A stretch of 64,000 nucleotides of DNA from Prunella strophiata (GCA_036583965.1 JAZBQD010000001.1:24834597-24898596), one strand, 5' to 3'; counted from the first letter of the stretch, positions 38,101-51,944 are shown. Numbers and translations are program-made. Notes: generated by a model from the letters alone, not told the origin.

Positions 38101-40621
38101 TGCCACACATAATATCCTTCTCTATAATATAATTAACTTAAATAGTGCAGTTCAATTTATAAATATACTTTCCAGTAAGCTAGGTGTCTATTATCACACA
38201 TAAAAATAAAATAAAAGCAAAGATAACCCTCTCCAGTCCAAGTGGGATTTATGTATCAGCCACATTGATTGTTTAGTGGTGGGTATTTGACTAATTGAAA
38301 TCTCTGTCACAATGAAGAGCTTTCCTTAGCTGGGCTATGTTAGAGAGCCCAGGGAGCAGGGTCAGATGTGAGCACAGTAGATGGAAAGTTTTGAGGGCTA
38401 ACACAAGCCCTAGATTCTTTATTCAAAATGCTCAGATAATTTTTATTCCCATCTTAATAAGCATTGTGGTTATTTTTGTGAAATCAAAATTGCTTCTTCA
38501 GTGTCTTGGAACACCTCAGCTCTTTTTTTGTTGACCTGGACTGACTTGGCAAATACCAAGTTTGGCTTCACTTTTTTTTTTTTTGCTCCTTTGGGGTTCA
38601 TTCATCACTGAAAACTGCAACTGCTGAAAGGGTAGGTGGGGCAAATCATCTTCCCTTGAAAATCCTCTGTGGTGGCTGTGTGGCAAACCTCTCTTCCTAA
38701 TGCTTTCTAGAAAATTCCTGGTGCTCTCTAAGTAATTTTTAAGGCTCTTGCTTTGAGTTCCTCCACAGTGAGTGAGAGAACCTGGAACCCTAGAGAAAAA
38801 CATGTTGTCCTTCCTGCTGCTCTTGTTTGGGATCTAATGTAGGTTCCTCTTGTTGATGGTGGACCTAAACATAATCTCTGCATCTCCTGGAGCTTTAAAA
38901 ACCTTTCCTACTTCCTCAGTTTTCTTATATTCAGTGACTGATAGCTGAAAGCTGATTAATTCATATGAAACTTTTGTTTACATGGAAGGTTTCACCAGCA
39001 TAATTTTTATGAAGGACTTACTAAATGATTAAAAGGCTCTTTAGGAAGTGATTAGTCAAATGCCATAGGTTTTCCAATGCATCAATACCATGATTCTCAT
39101 CAGGAACCTTGCTTTTAATGCTCTGTGTTGCTCCTGGAGGAATCAGCCTCCTGTTGGGTGTATCACCATGCTCAGGTGGATCAGGCAGATGCCAAGAGCT
39201 TTGTAGCTGACTCAGGCTTCTCCATTCCTGGCCTGTTTTGAAACAAAAACCATTCTGTCATCCTAACAGAAAAATCAGGGTTTTTTCTCTTATGTTGTAA
39301 TGTAAGCTGAGTTCCTGGCTCAATATTTTCATGGTGTTGAAGCTGGACAGCTTAACACATCCAAACAGAATAATTTGGAAATTGTATGGAACAGTTTGCT
39401 TGTGTATTTTCATTCTGTTTTGAAACCCCAACACATTTCAAAATGTTAGAATTTTCTGGGGAGCTGAAGGTCTGAGTTTTGATTAGTTCTGATGCAGAGA
39501 GCATCTGTGGCTCTCTGAGTTCTGTGGGTGCTGCAGGATTATCCCTGTAACTCTGTACCCCAGTTGGAACTCTGACAGCTCTGCTCAGTGCTCAGGCAGC
39601 TTCTGTCCTGCAAAAAACAACTGTTTTCAGCTGAAGTAACCACATACAGAAGTTCATCATCATTTTAATAAAAGAGAATGGAAGTTTCAGACGCTAAAAA
39701 ATCATTAATTTACAGTTCCTCTCAGAAACTTCCCAGTATCAACAAAGGAGATAGGAAAGAAAAGACTTTACTCATTTTAATGGGATTACAGTCTCCTGAG
39801 CATCTGGGGTTAAACTTGCAAAAAGAAACTTGTGATTTTTTTTTTCCTTTTATTATTTTTTCCAGAGAAAAAAACCATCTTGCAATAGTCTGTGCTCTAT
39901 GCTCTATTCTATGTATTTTCTACAAATACAGATTTTCTATAAATCAGCAAATGGGCAGTAAACAATCAAAAAATGTTGATCTCTGGACTGATGTTTTGGC
40001 CCTCATGCTGTAGTGTGCCTTTTTTTTCCCTGAGGTGGGCAGGCTCACAGGTACTGTAGGCTGAGGACATGGAGAGGTGTGGTAATAATCTGTTGAAATG
40101 GCAAACAAACACCTTGGAAGTGGATGTGACTTTCATCCCTGTGCTGACACACTGGGCTGCCCACTGTAGCATTTCTCATGCGTGCTCCATGCTGCACTGA
40201 TGTAATCTCCTGCTTTTCTCAGAATCACTTCTGTTCAGCTGGAGAACTGCAGCTGCTCACCATGGGGGCTGCTGCAGCCCATCCTTTCCTCCTTGCTGTG
40301 GTTGACTCTGGTCAGAGAGTTCATCATTTAGTGCAGAAGGGAGGTGTCCCCACCGTGGTGTCTCAAGGGCTCTGCTTGTGGTTGTGGTGCTTAATGCCAC
40401 CAGATCCAGATCCAGGCACTCACCTTGCTGCTTGTTTTGGTTTTTTTTGGGGTGGACAGAGGGAAGGTCAGCCCAGTCATTCCTGATCAATGCACAGCAG
40501 GAACAGCCCGTGGTGAAGGGTCAGGAAGAGCTGAACAGGAAACCTTCTCCTTATTCCTCAGGATCCCAGAAATAAGTGACACTCTCCTTTGGAGTGGGGA
40601 GGAGATTCACCAGATTGAAGT

Positions 40622-40622
<1 letters not shown>
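32199..40622. other. Long non-coding stretch
   Basis: The longest frame of the window lies here: 176 codons on the minus strand at 32504-33034. Its translation is Gln/Ser-rich without a hydrophobic core pattern, signal peptide or motif that I know, so I do not call it a gene. Opposed frames of 114-124 codons occur at 37637-38011. A pyrimidine tract ending in tttag at 38037 looks like a splice acceptor without a supported exon. Homopolymers of 12-13 T occur at about 38010-38022 and 38572-38584. Confidence 0.5.

Positions 40623-40655
<33 letters not shown>
40623..40655 (+). repeat. Poly(A) tract, 33 nt
   Basis: The longest homopolymer in the window is 33 uninterrupted A, followed by cccaaaagag. 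It ends a 450-bp block that is GC-richer than its surroundings, so it might be a retrocopy tail. There is no AATAAA in the 40 bp before it, and no clear target-site duplication. Confidence 0.95.
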
Positions 40656-40657
<2 letters not shown>

Positions 40658-40760
40658 CAAAAGAGAAGCTCTGTTTTAGTAACTAGGGTTACCAAATTTG
40701 AGTTTGGTTTGTTTTAGCTTAGTTTGTGTCACCCTTCTGGGCCTGAGATGGAATCAGTAA

Positions 40761-40782
40761 GCAGCCCCTAGCAGGGGGCTGC
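40761..40782. other. Small GC-rich hairpin
   Basis: An 8-bp perfect stem (gcagcccc / ggggctgc) surrounds the 6-nt loop tagcag. No T run follows it and no transcript is known, so no function is assigned. Confidence 0.6.
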
Positions 40783-43700
40783 AAGGCTGAATAAACCAGC
40801 TCATTTAAAAGCTCTGCACTGTGCTGTGAATCAAAAACATGCTCAGCTGCCTGTTTGCTCTGGATCCTGACTGGCTTGCTTATAATACCAGAATCATAAG
40901 CCTGTTTTGTTTTGATTCTGCAGAGGGTGGAAAAAGAGAGACAACAGGAGGAGGCAGGAAGGGTTTGTTATTTATGACCATATGTCATTGTGCTAGCTAT
41001 GCAGAAAGCAGGACAGTGACTTTAGAAGGAAACTCACTGAAAAGATTTGAAAAGGATTTAATTAATTCCTCCCTCCCTCTATTTTATCTCTGTCTGGAAA
41101 GAGCTGGCCTGTGTGGCTTTTATATGGCTCTGTGCAGGATCAGGTGCCAAGCTGTGGTAATTAAAATTGGGAGTGAGAAGGATGTGGTAAGACAAAAAGC
41201 CATTTTTCTTGGCATGCACCTCTGTTACAGTATTATAAAAATAATTTGCTCACAATTTTTCCCAGTTTTTCAAAGCTTCAAAATCCCTTTCAAACCACCT
41301 CCTCACAAGGGGAGAAGAAAAAAAAAAAGGCAAAATTTCACACATTAATTATCTTCTTCAAGCTTGCACATAATTTCAGAGCCTGTTCTCATTATAGCCA
41401 GTTTTAAGATGAAGTGGCTTCAATAATAGTGTAAATCTAGAGATTCTGAAGGGGGAGTGTTGCTATTATGAGTTGTTCATATCTGTAAGCACCACACCCC
41501 TGCTGTGCAGGGTATTCCTAAGAAAACTGTCACTGAAAAGGTGCTAAGTTCAATTAGTGGTGTTCTGTAATTAATAAAAAATAAGTGAGGAGGATTTGTG
41601 CCACTGTATGTCAAGAATTTGAAAGACACAAAGATTTTTTCTGAAGAGAAATTCAGGCTGAAATGATGCAGGATAAATCAAACAATTGCAGAAGCACTTA
41701 TCTGCACTCCACAATTTCTCTTAAAATGGCTGTAATACATTTTATTTTTGGTACTATTTGTGGGCAGTCAAAACAATAGTCACCATCATTGATTTTGAAG
41801 GGAGAAGGAAAAAGAGCCTATCTATAAAAAAACCATTAATAGTATACAAATATATCCTTTATACTATATCCCAGCATAGCCAGCTTTGCTATGCTTTATC
41901 TGTGGGAGCCACTCCAAACTCTGAGTGTCAGTCTGCCTAAAAGCCCTTTGCTACACAATATAGCTAAAGAAAGCCAGATCAAGCTATACTATGAAGAATT
42001 TCCTATTCTAGTAAGTAAAAGTCTCCTGAGTATGTGGAAGGGTAGAAACAGCAGTTTGATCTCCCAGCCCACCATATGGGGATTTTAGTGTAATAGCATT
42101 TTAGGTAGGCAGGGGATTTGTCCTCCTCATGTAGGGTGGCTGCTGTTTGCACAGTTTATGCAAAACTTCCACATTTATTTAAAGGAAGAAGGATGTCCTG
42201 GTTACATAGAGAGGGTAAGTCTAGACATTGCTGAGGTGAAAGCATCAGCACAAGTAGTTTAATTACCCACAAATATTTTTGTCGTGTTCTGCACCCTTTC
42301 CTAAAAATGGTTTACAAGGAGGGTTCTTCAGATGCTGAATAGATTGTAATATTTAAATTCACATTCATATGAAATTTGTCACAGCTTTGACAGCATAATG
42401 AGCTATTCAAAAAGCACAATCAAGTCGTGTTTACAGTGCTTTTATTGGCATTCTGCTGTGAGTTACAAGGTGCTTGACAGCTTTCCTCTCCTCCAAGTTG
42501 TCCTTTTTCCTATTTAATAAACACTGATTTGTGTCTGCAGCCAGCAGAGCTTAGTGTGCTGTAGCAGCCACTGTGACAGCATCATTTTGCTTTATCTTGA
42601 TGAGAAAATGTCCTTTGCAAGCAATCCTGGGAATGCTCACAGAGACAGATGGGGCACAAAGGGTGCAGAGGTGGAGGGCAGAGCTCCTGTGGGTCCTTGC
42701 TGGTGCTGATTCCCTCCAGGACTACTCTAGGCTTTGCTGCTTGTGAAGGACAAGTGCTATAATTCAATGTATTAAGCATCTAAGTGGCTTTGCAGGATTA
42801 GTTATTTAGCCATGCAGCAGGAGAGCCAAAATGTCAGCCTGCCTTCCTCCTGGAGATGAGTGTGTATCTGTAGAAGCTGCTGTTGGAAGGATGCTGAGGT
42901 CCCCACTGAGCTGGTGTGGGTGAAGATTTTCTTGTTGGACTCTAGAGAAACAGAAAATAGGTCTGGAGGCTACTGCAAATGCCTTCTTGGTCTCTGGCAT
43001 GAAATGACAGCTCCAAGGAGATTTAGATGGGAATAAAGTTGTGATAGAGGTACTAAAGTATCCTCAGAGGCAAATCCCCACTCATGTATTTAATGGTTTT
43101 TGTCAACTGAGCTCACTGTGTGTGTGCCAGCAGCTTCCCACCCCCTCATCTCAACAGGTATCTCAGGACTTTGACCCATTCTGGTCACAAAGTCAAAGGC
43201 AAGGGAAAAAAGTAGCAAATGGCCTGGAAAAAAAGTGTATTTTCAGAAGATATTTGCAATGAAGTTGTGCCTATTTTTTGCTTATTTACAGCACTCACTG
43301 GTTTCTTTGAATGGAAAATTTAGCTTTACAGCTAGGGATGCATGTGTGTCTTTTCATCTGATGTCTCACCCTGATTGTCTCAAAGGTTGGGCTGCCTTGG
43401 ACTGGTGTCTAAAATGAATTCAGGGTAACAGGAAGAGTGAACCAACATAATTTTGTTGGTCACAAGCAGGTATTGCTCCTGGGAACACACACATCCTCTT
43501 CATCCTGTGCATTATTGCTGGCATAAGCACAAGGCTGCCCCCAGAGTTTGTTTTTCTCTGCCCAAGCTGACAGTGGGAGTGCTGGAGTGCCAGAGAGCTT
43601 GCTAAGTCAAAGAGCCTAGATTTACATCAATGTAAGAAGAGTTTCACAAATCAAGACCTAAAAAGAGTGAAAACAAAAACAGATTCAAAATCCTACAAGC

Positions 43701-43813
43701 CATTAAGCATAGTAGGAGAGCAGTTATTGAGGAACAGTTCATACATGTGCAAATAAATAAGAGAGAAATTGCTTCCCTTCATGCTACACCCCTCTCCCCT
43801 CCTCTCTTCACAG

Positions 43814-43900
43814 GACCTGTGAAGAATGCCATTGGTTTAGCAAGAAATAATTCTGATCCAGAGCAAATAAAAAAACTCAGCATATTCTCCATCATGTGTG
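43814..43900 (+). other. Splice-flanked open segment, possible exon
   Basis: A pyrimidine-rich tract (cccctctcccctcctctctt) followed by cacag directly precedes gacctgtg at 43814, a good acceptor. A possible donor, tg|gtagag, follows at 43901. The enclosed 87 bp equals 29 codons and is open in the frame that runs through 43747-43995. The encoded segment begins (after the split codon) with PVKNAIGLARNN and I do not recognise it. The donor is mediocre and a 64-codon frame is open on the opposite strand, so this may well be chance. Confidence 0.2.
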
Positions 43901-45490
43901 GTAGAGCTGGATGGAATATATGGGGTGATGCACTCTTGCTTCCTCTGCCTCCTAAATCTACCAATCTGAGCATTCATTTTGAGATAAGCCAGTGATTTAT
44001 ACAGAAACCTAAACACATGGGAACATGCTGTCCTGTGGAGTGATAGGCAGGCAATGAAATCCCCAGAATACGTCTTTGCAGAGAATGGTTCCTTGGTGCA
44101 ATCTGACAACTTCATCAAACAGCAATTTGAAATATCTCCAGAGGAGATGTTGTCCTTTGACTCCTCTACATGGTCAAAAAAGTAAAAAAAAAAAAAAAGC
44201 TTTATTTGCTTTCTACAGTGACACCTTGCTAGTTGTAAATGTGAATTTTCCAAAGTCTGTAATTCACAGCCTTAAAAGCATTCTGCCTGCTTTGTGTTGT
44301 CAGCTCTACACAGGGAGGTGTGACATGCCAGGAAGGCTGACTGTCAAATGGTGGTCAAAAGACTTCTGGATGAGAAATAGCTTTAAAGTGACCCAGACAA
44401 GGCCAGGGGTCAGTCAGTTTCAGTCTTGAGCTGTCATTACTTGGTGTACTCTACACAGTTACTGTGTCCATCACCTGCAGTGACAGTTTCCTTTTCACTG
44501 AGAATTATTTTCATAGAAGTTTCTGAATATGCAGCATCAGTTTCAGAGTCTGTTTTTTTCAAAGAAACCTTCTGCTATCCAGACCTTTGGGGATTCTCTT
44601 CTAAGCTTAGCTGAAAAGAAAAACACTGCTTTCTTGAAGAATTATTGAAGATACCAAAGATATTGGACTGTCAAGCAACTGGAACAGCTTCTGCTCTGGG
44701 CTGTGCCTTGCTGGGTGTTACTGGTGCTGCAGAAAGCTCTGCTGGGTGGGACTTGTACCTGCTCTGTCACACTGCAGGCCACTGTCCAGCACATCAACAA
44801 CACCTTTGGGGTCTAAATGGACCTCATAGGTTCTGTTATGTTCCATTCAGCTGAGAGGAGCAACTGCTGCTGCCACTCAGTCAAATATTCTGGAAGGCAT
44901 TTTAACAATGAGGTTTGCCCAGCATCTCCATTCTCCATTGTGCAGCCAGCAGACAGTCAAAAATGCTGCAGGACTTCCTTGAGTGTCAGATCTTGTAGTG
45001 TGGTGATCAGTATGTGAGGAATGCTATTTATTATTTGAATGTACAGCTCATAGCTCAGGTTGCTTTGTGCTGGCTAGACACTGAAGCAAGTTCCAGGAGA
45101 TAAGAGGCACTGGGGCCTCACAGAGTTTGTGAAATCCTGCCATAATTCAAAGTTACAGCATGGCTGATTCCCATTTATCCAGGCCCACAGGTTTCTATTC
45201 TTTTTATCTCATTGTTCACAGGGGTGCAGAACTGTACATTTGAGAAACAATTTGAACTTGACTTTTGGCAAGACTTCCAGAAACAGACTTAAACATGTTA
45301 CCCTGCACTGCTACCTTTCTGGGTACTTGTACCCTTATTTTGTATGGACAGTAGTTCTTATTTAGGGGAGAAATGACTCACCTAGCTGCTTCTTCAAGGC
45401 AAATATGAATTAAAAGCATAAGTTTTTCAGGTATGCATAGATGTTTATAATATTTGGCCAGGAAGAAGCTGTCTAAACACAGTAAGTGAC

Positions 45491-45541
45491 AGATGCACTT
45501 TGTATGGTCCTTCCAACCCAAACCACTCTAGGATGCTATTA
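45491..45541 (+). mobile_element. CR1 3'-end remnant
   Basis: The stretch contains ggtccttccaacccaaacca followed by ctctaggatgctatt. This matches the conserved 3' end of avian CR1 elements, which ends in short tandem repeats of an attctatgat type. Only the last 50 or so bases are recognisable; the body upstream is missing or too diverged. Such severe 5' truncation is normal for CR1. Confidence 0.75.
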
Positions 45542-48500
45542 ATGGCTTATGTAGTTATTAACAGCATTTTGCTTGATTAATAATCAAGATTTGTGGAGAT
45601 CACTAACCTTTTCCCTGTTTGATGGGAGAGGAAAAGTGTTTCAGAGAGACAGCAGATACTGTTGAAAGCAGAATGTGCACATGGATAAAGCTTTGCCTCC
45701 TTTTCAGAAATAACTGGAGCGCTTTGGCTAATTACTGAAAGAGGCAACAATATTAAATTAAAACAACAATAAGGCCAAGAGAGATGCCAGGAGCATCATT
45801 CCAGGTAGTAAATTTCTAGCTAAGCCCTCAAGATGCTGTGGTACTGGAAAGCACCAGAAAATGCCTGCTGGTGTAGGATTTTGCCAGCCTCCTTTCCTCT
45901 CTCCTGCACCTCTGCTGCTGCTCCTGTCAGATACATCTGAGTTGCAGAATCACAAACCAGTGAGCTTCAGGGGTCAAGAGATTTTTTTAGACTCTTTGGG
46001 ATTACATAGTATTAATAATCCACTTTGTTGCTTCAGTCCAGTGAACCAGTGACCTTGTGAAGGAAAGGAGTGCTTTAAAAAAAATAAAGCAGCTTCCCCC
46101 CTAACAAAACCTAACCAAAACCCCCAAGGCATTGGCTTCTTTAGTACTTTTGTAATATTTTATAACATCTAAACCATCAAGAATATAGTTTGGGAGTTTA
46201 AAAAAGCATAGAAAGGTGGAATACTTGCTAGTAAATTGCTTGGCTTTTGACCCTTAAAATTCAGATTGTTAAGGATAAAGATAAATTTAAAACAGCATCT
46301 CAGTTTAAAGGAACCTGTCAAGATACTTTCCCATCATCTGTAAAACATCTCCCCTCAGGCTGTTTGTTATATAACAGTACCCTAAGGATCTTGAAATTCA
46401 AATCTGTTGTGACTTTGTTTTTTGGGGATTTTTTTTATTTTTAATTGGCTACTTCTCTCTGTTAAATGTAGTCAATTTGTTCATTGTAGGGTAGCACAGA
46501 AATCATCATTGTTTTAGTGTGATATATGGTAAAGGAATTCTTAAGAATAAGTTTGAAAGGAAAACCTGGAGAAATAATGAATGTGAAATCCTGTTTAAAA
46601 ATTATGGAGAATTGGAAAAATTATGTATTTTACATATATTTATATAATATCTATATTATATTATGTAAATTCTGATTTTTTTGAATATGCAAGCACATAA
46701 GTGAATTCATCAAAATATTTCTTAATGGCAATGCTGAAATTAATCCAACACATGCTGCCAGTATGCATTGTGTGTACTTGTGCAGTTTGTGTACCTGTGC
46801 TCACATGAAGTAATCCACCTAATAGAACCTGAGAAAGCTGGAACAAAATGTCCCCTTTCGTCTTTGAAATTTCTCTGCTAGCTTCACTGAAATTGGCAGG
46901 CTCCCTCCCAAGCTCCTTCACTGCAGTCAGAACACATTACCTGTCTGGGGAAACAAGAATCAAGCTGACTAATTCTGAATGCAGTTTCAAGGATGCCATA
47001 TGAAAAAGCTTATTTAACTTAGACATTATCAACAATACATAGAAGGGTGCAATGCCATTTTCAAAATAACTACTTCTCTTTGTTTTTGTGCATGCCACTT
47101 ATCTGAAGTTCAGAAACACACATTATTTTGAAATCTTGCCCAGTGTGTGCAGATATTTATATCTGAAATGGTAGAAGAGCTTTAATTTGATTGGTGGCAA
47201 AGAGGGAAGCTCAGGCTGGATCGGACTTGCGTGTCTGTCAGACAAAGGAGATCTAAGGGCAAGTGCATTGACTTGTTTGACTGAAAGGTAGAAAACAGAA
47301 GGAGCATTAGTTTTAAAATGATGTTAGAGTGCTTGTAAGGTGGATTTCCATCTTACAGTGACTCCTGAAATGAATAGGGACAACTAAATTTTAGTACATA
47401 AACATTCTGCCTTTCACGCGCGCAGTGATTTATTCAGTTTCCTAACTCATTTTATCTCTTCACTTCTTAAAATATTGAACCCAAATCAGATGTGGTGAAC
47501 TCCTGGTGACAGCAAGATGTTTTGATCAGCAAAAGCAGTCAGCACTGGTTCCTGTTAGACTTTGCAAGTGATGCTAAGGGAGCAGGGGCAGGAAGAGCCA
47601 TACCCTGTGTGAGCAGCTCTGGCTTGCCTGGATTTGTCACTGAGGAGCCCTGGGCAGGAATTCAGTCTTGTATCTGTGCAGGTCCAGCAGCTTTTTGCAA
47701 AATGTCACACTCAAACACTGCCTTAATTTTTTAATAAATCTCCTTAAAATGTCATTGAGCTGTAGCAGTCTTTGGATGGGCATTCTTTTATGTACAAAGT
47801 AGAAATTATGGCAACCACACTTCTTAAGAAGGAACCATGTTTTTCATCAACTTACATTAGAAGCATCTTGCTAGCTCAAAAATTTTATTTTAGCAACAAG
47901 GTGGGGGGTAGAGTTATTTTTGCATTCTTATTGGTGCCCATAATTATTTTTCCCTGGCTTTACTCATTTTTTCACCACTGGCCACAGCATGCTTTTTGTT
48001 GCCTGCAAGTCAGTTTGCAAATGAGACAGCTGTTCCAATTTGGACACAGGGTGGACAGCATCTCCCTGGCAACTGGAGCTGCACAAAGGCTGCCTGCATG
48101 GCTCTGCCTGATACTTTTGTTTCTTCCCTCATTTTATTTGCCACCACTCACATGGGAATGGACACTGCAGGATTAGGTAGGACATAATGCACAGATACAT
48201 AAGGAATGGAACCTAAGCAATGGCATAAGTTTTCATTTCCTGCACAAGGGGACCCTGATGTCCTTTCAAAGCTTTTTTTTTTTTTTAGTTAAAAATGTAT
48301 TCTTTTGTGCTCAAACACACATGCATGTGGATGGGTTTTGTTGTGTGTGTAAAATATTCTCCAGGCACGTGCCATCAGACTAAGGTTTGCTTTAGTTACC
48401 TACAGCATTGAAGCCAGCACAGAGAGCAGGACATGAGCTGCCTTGTTGAATAAGAGACCTTTATGCACATGGATTATAATTTTGTTTTTGTGATTCTCTG

Positions 48501-51500
48501 TCAGAGAAAATTAGCAGTTGTTTTTGTTGGTATAAACCACTTGTGAATTACAGGAGACATCTCTCTTTCCTGACACCAGCTCCTTCACTCACCAGTGAAT
48601 CAGTGGCAAGTTAACACTTTTAAACATTCTTTTCTCACTGTGTGGACACTGTCCAGACTGTAGGAGAGAGAAAATCTGAGGTCATGTGTGAGCATGCTGT
48701 AGTGTAGATATAGAAACAAGCTAGTTTTACCTAGAAAAATGTCTTAAAGGACTGACTCTCCACTTGCTGTCAGTGAATCTGATCCACTCTGCCTCTATAC
48801 TTCCTTCTGAGAACTCCCAGATGCAAAACTGGAGAGCAAATAAGTAGAAATAAGTTACCATGGCTGTTACCAAAAAGCTGTGGTGGCTGTTCCCACAATT
48901 AGCACCTTCCATCCTGTCAGTTCAATTCTCTCTTCTCCTGGAGATTTGCCTTTTAGACACCCTTGAAAGCATTTTAGTTACTTTTTTTCATTAGTCTATT
49001 TACACTAGATGGGTTGCCTGGCTTTGGCTGTAATTGCTGGCAGAAGCCTCGTTAGCTTAGGAGTGGAACTATACTACAGGAAAAAAACCCTGCCAAGAAT
49101 CCTTACCTAATGACCCAGCCTCTGCTAATTGCTGCTACTGCTAACTGGAGTCTCACTTGCCAGATACAGTGCTGAGTGGTGCAAAACCTGAAACAAACCC
49201 ATACTTGTGCAAAAAGATATTTTTGGGGGATGTGGATGACAGCAAATGGCATGTCCGAGGGCACTGCCAGGACCCTTCTTGCCTCAGGGTGTCATTACTC
49301 CTTTCTAGTGCCACACAGCTTTAGGGTGGCTGAGGAAAGCAGGCTCTGCTGCCTGGGAGAGGATCTTTGCTCAGGACACAGGGCTTTTCTGTCAGGAAGA
49401 AGTAAGAAAATAGATTCCCTTCAGTCATGAGGTCTCTGGCACGCCAGAAGGCATTGCACTGCTTTATTAGAGAAAGGGAATGGAAAAGCAGCATGAGATG
49501 GAAATGACTAATAACCACAGGAGCCCTCAGGGCTGGGCCTTTGGTTCTTTCTTTTTTTTTTTTGGTAGTTTGACTCTCCCTGTGAAGGTTAACTCGGGAG
49601 AAAAAATCCTCTTCTCCACCAGCAAGCTTTCCAGACTGAAATATTGCAGCCATGCCTCCTTGTTCTCTGAAGGCTGCAGAGTTTTGTGGAAAACAGAGGC
49701 AGTTCTCCTTCTCTTAGAATTTAGGATCTAAAAAGCTTTAGAGTTGCTTCTGTGTAGGAAAGTAGCACACGTGGTGCTGTGTAAAGTACAAAGGTGCTGT
49801 GTTAGAGACCTTAAATGAAAAGGCCGAGAAGAGAGCAATCTAGTGTAAGATTTTTGAAACCAACAGTTAATACAATGAAAATGTTTGGGAGAGAAATTTT
49901 GGTGGGAGACATAGAAAATCTAGCTGGAAACACACAACTGCCATTCATTTATGGAAGCTTTGGAGTGGAGAGTGTCAGCAGAAGAGTAGTAAGGTGGTGT
50001 CTGTGGCAGCTGGGCTACCTCTACTCATGTATCTAAGCTTGGAACAGGCTAGCTGGTGTAATTAGGACTTTTTGGGGGAGGTAAAACAAGTCCTGTGGGT
50101 GCTGAAGGCTTCCCAGGTGTCCAAGAGAATGGCTCAGGTGGTTGCTGTGTACTCACCTATAAAAAGGCTCCTTATTTCCAAGGGCAGAGGAAATGGGAGC
50201 TCCCTCAAACTGGCTGGCTCATAGGCTTCTTTCTGCTTACTGTGTGCTGAAAATGAAATACTAACTCTCTCTACATGCCTACTTAGTGTTCTGTGTTTCT
50301 TGCAGAAGTCTTAGGGGACTTTTCTGTGAGCTGGTGTCAATATTTTTGTGGCAGCAGCTGTTGAGAGCTGGAGCAGGGCTTGGTGAAGTGCAGCCCTGGC
50401 TTTTGCAGATGAGCTGCTGATAGAGTGATGCTTCTTGGTGATTGCTCATCCCTCCGAGGCAGCAAGGCAAACAATGGGAATAATTTATGCTTGACTCTGA
50501 TCCACATCTTGGATCAGTCAGCCCTTGGCATGTATCCATTAGGAAACAAGTTGTCCTGGCTGAATTCCCTAGTGAAAAGGAGGTGAGTACTTCATTATAT
50601 TTCCTATCAGTGTACATCACAAAACCAGTCTGGCATTAATTGCACAGCAATGGTTGCAACAAAGCATCTCCTGCTGCAGTGATGGGAGGAGAGGGGGGAT
50701 GTCACAAGGCAAGCCTGAAGTGCCTGGAGTTTCCTCCTAAGCCTAATTAGATTTAGAGGACCTTTCTGTTTGGAACAGGCTTTGGATCTGACCCAGGAAG
50801 AGCAGCCTGAGGCAAGGAGGATCAGGAGAGATAGATTCAGAGAGCTGGAGGAAAACAGTCCAGATCTTGCCTGTGCTACTCATTGTTAGAAGTCCCAGCT
50901 TGCACAAACATTAAAGACTTCCTCAAATGCTACACTGAATTTAATTTGTAATCTCTGGTGAAATCTTTTTTCCACTGCTACTTTTAGGAGGAGAAACAAT
51001 CAAGAAAAGGTTCTTCATGGGAATACATGAATGCTGTCATATCCCATGGGGAAAACTCTCTGTTTCTACCTGCCTCCTTCATTTTTAAGAAACCTTTTCA
51101 CCTCTCCCTTATGGATAGGAGAAGCAGGGAGAAGGACTTTTAAAAAGGATCAGAGTTCTCAAACTTTAATAGTGCTCACAGCAGAAGTCTCAAAAGGCCC
51201 CAGGAAGATTATTTTAATAGGAAAAATTTGGGTTTGTGTCTCCAAAATTGTTTATTAAGATCATAGCAATTCCCTTGCTCCATGCTAGAGAAAATCTCTG
51301 TCAGTGTCCAAAAATCTGATTCAAAGGCAGCACTCTCACTTTTACAATTTTCCATTGATTCACTTCCTGGTGCCTGCCAGATCACATAATCCTGGTTACA
51401 TGCTTCATCTTTCTGCTTCCTGAGGCTCTTGGTATTTCTCCTGAGTTTTTCTTCTTCCTTTTCAACTTTGTGTACGTTCTGGTCAGTGAAACCAAAATTC

Positions 51501-51942
51501 ATCTACTTTTCTTCTGGCTTCCCTGTTTCAGACATCAGTATCCTTGTCTTCTATGTTTTTCCTCCCCTCAGAAGTCCAGAGGGACATAAGTTTTACAATG
51601 TGCATGTTTTCCCCTGATCATTTATTTTGTTTCTGAAATCTCTGTGATTTCTTTTGCTAAGGAGTTAAAATATCCACAGAGAAAGCAGCAATCCTAAAAC
51701 TTTATCTTTTGAAAATTAGAAAAAAAAATGTAAAGCATCAGCTGCATGCTTTTAGTTTCCTTAACAATCTCTTTTCTTTTGCTTTTTTGGTGAGTTGATG
51801 GATGTGTACCTGTCTGTGGCAATTCCTCACTGAGTCATGGGAGGAAAGTTAATCAGGCCAAATGATGTAACATGACTTTCAGTCTCAATTCTGAAGAGTA
51901 ACAGCTTTGCAGTCCCTGGATGTGAAACTCCAGATTCTGGGT

Positions 51943-51944
<2 letters not shown>
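45542..51944. other. Non-coding single-copy stretch
   Basis: AT-rich, with a strongly AT stretch at 46620-46670. The cluster cacgcgcgcag near 47416 is one of very few CpG-dense spots and is too small for an island. The 134-codon plus frame at 47772-48176 and other frames lack recognisable features. No element ends are seen. Confidence 0.5.

Larger units (their letters stand above)
40656..45490. other. Non-coding stretch
   Basis: Contains a 169-codon plus-strand frame at 40839-41348 ending in a Lys/Arg-rich, A-run-encoded tail. No domain is recognisable and its composition matches the surrounding DNA. A possible exon at 43814-43900 is listed separately. The overlapping 117- and 138-codon frames on opposite strands at 43837-44429 span a 15-A run and look like chance. 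Confidence 0.5.

Noticed and set aside
40839..41348. 169-codon plus-strand frame as a gene
   Set aside because: No recognisable domain, composition equals the surrounding DNA, and its basic end is encoded by an A run.
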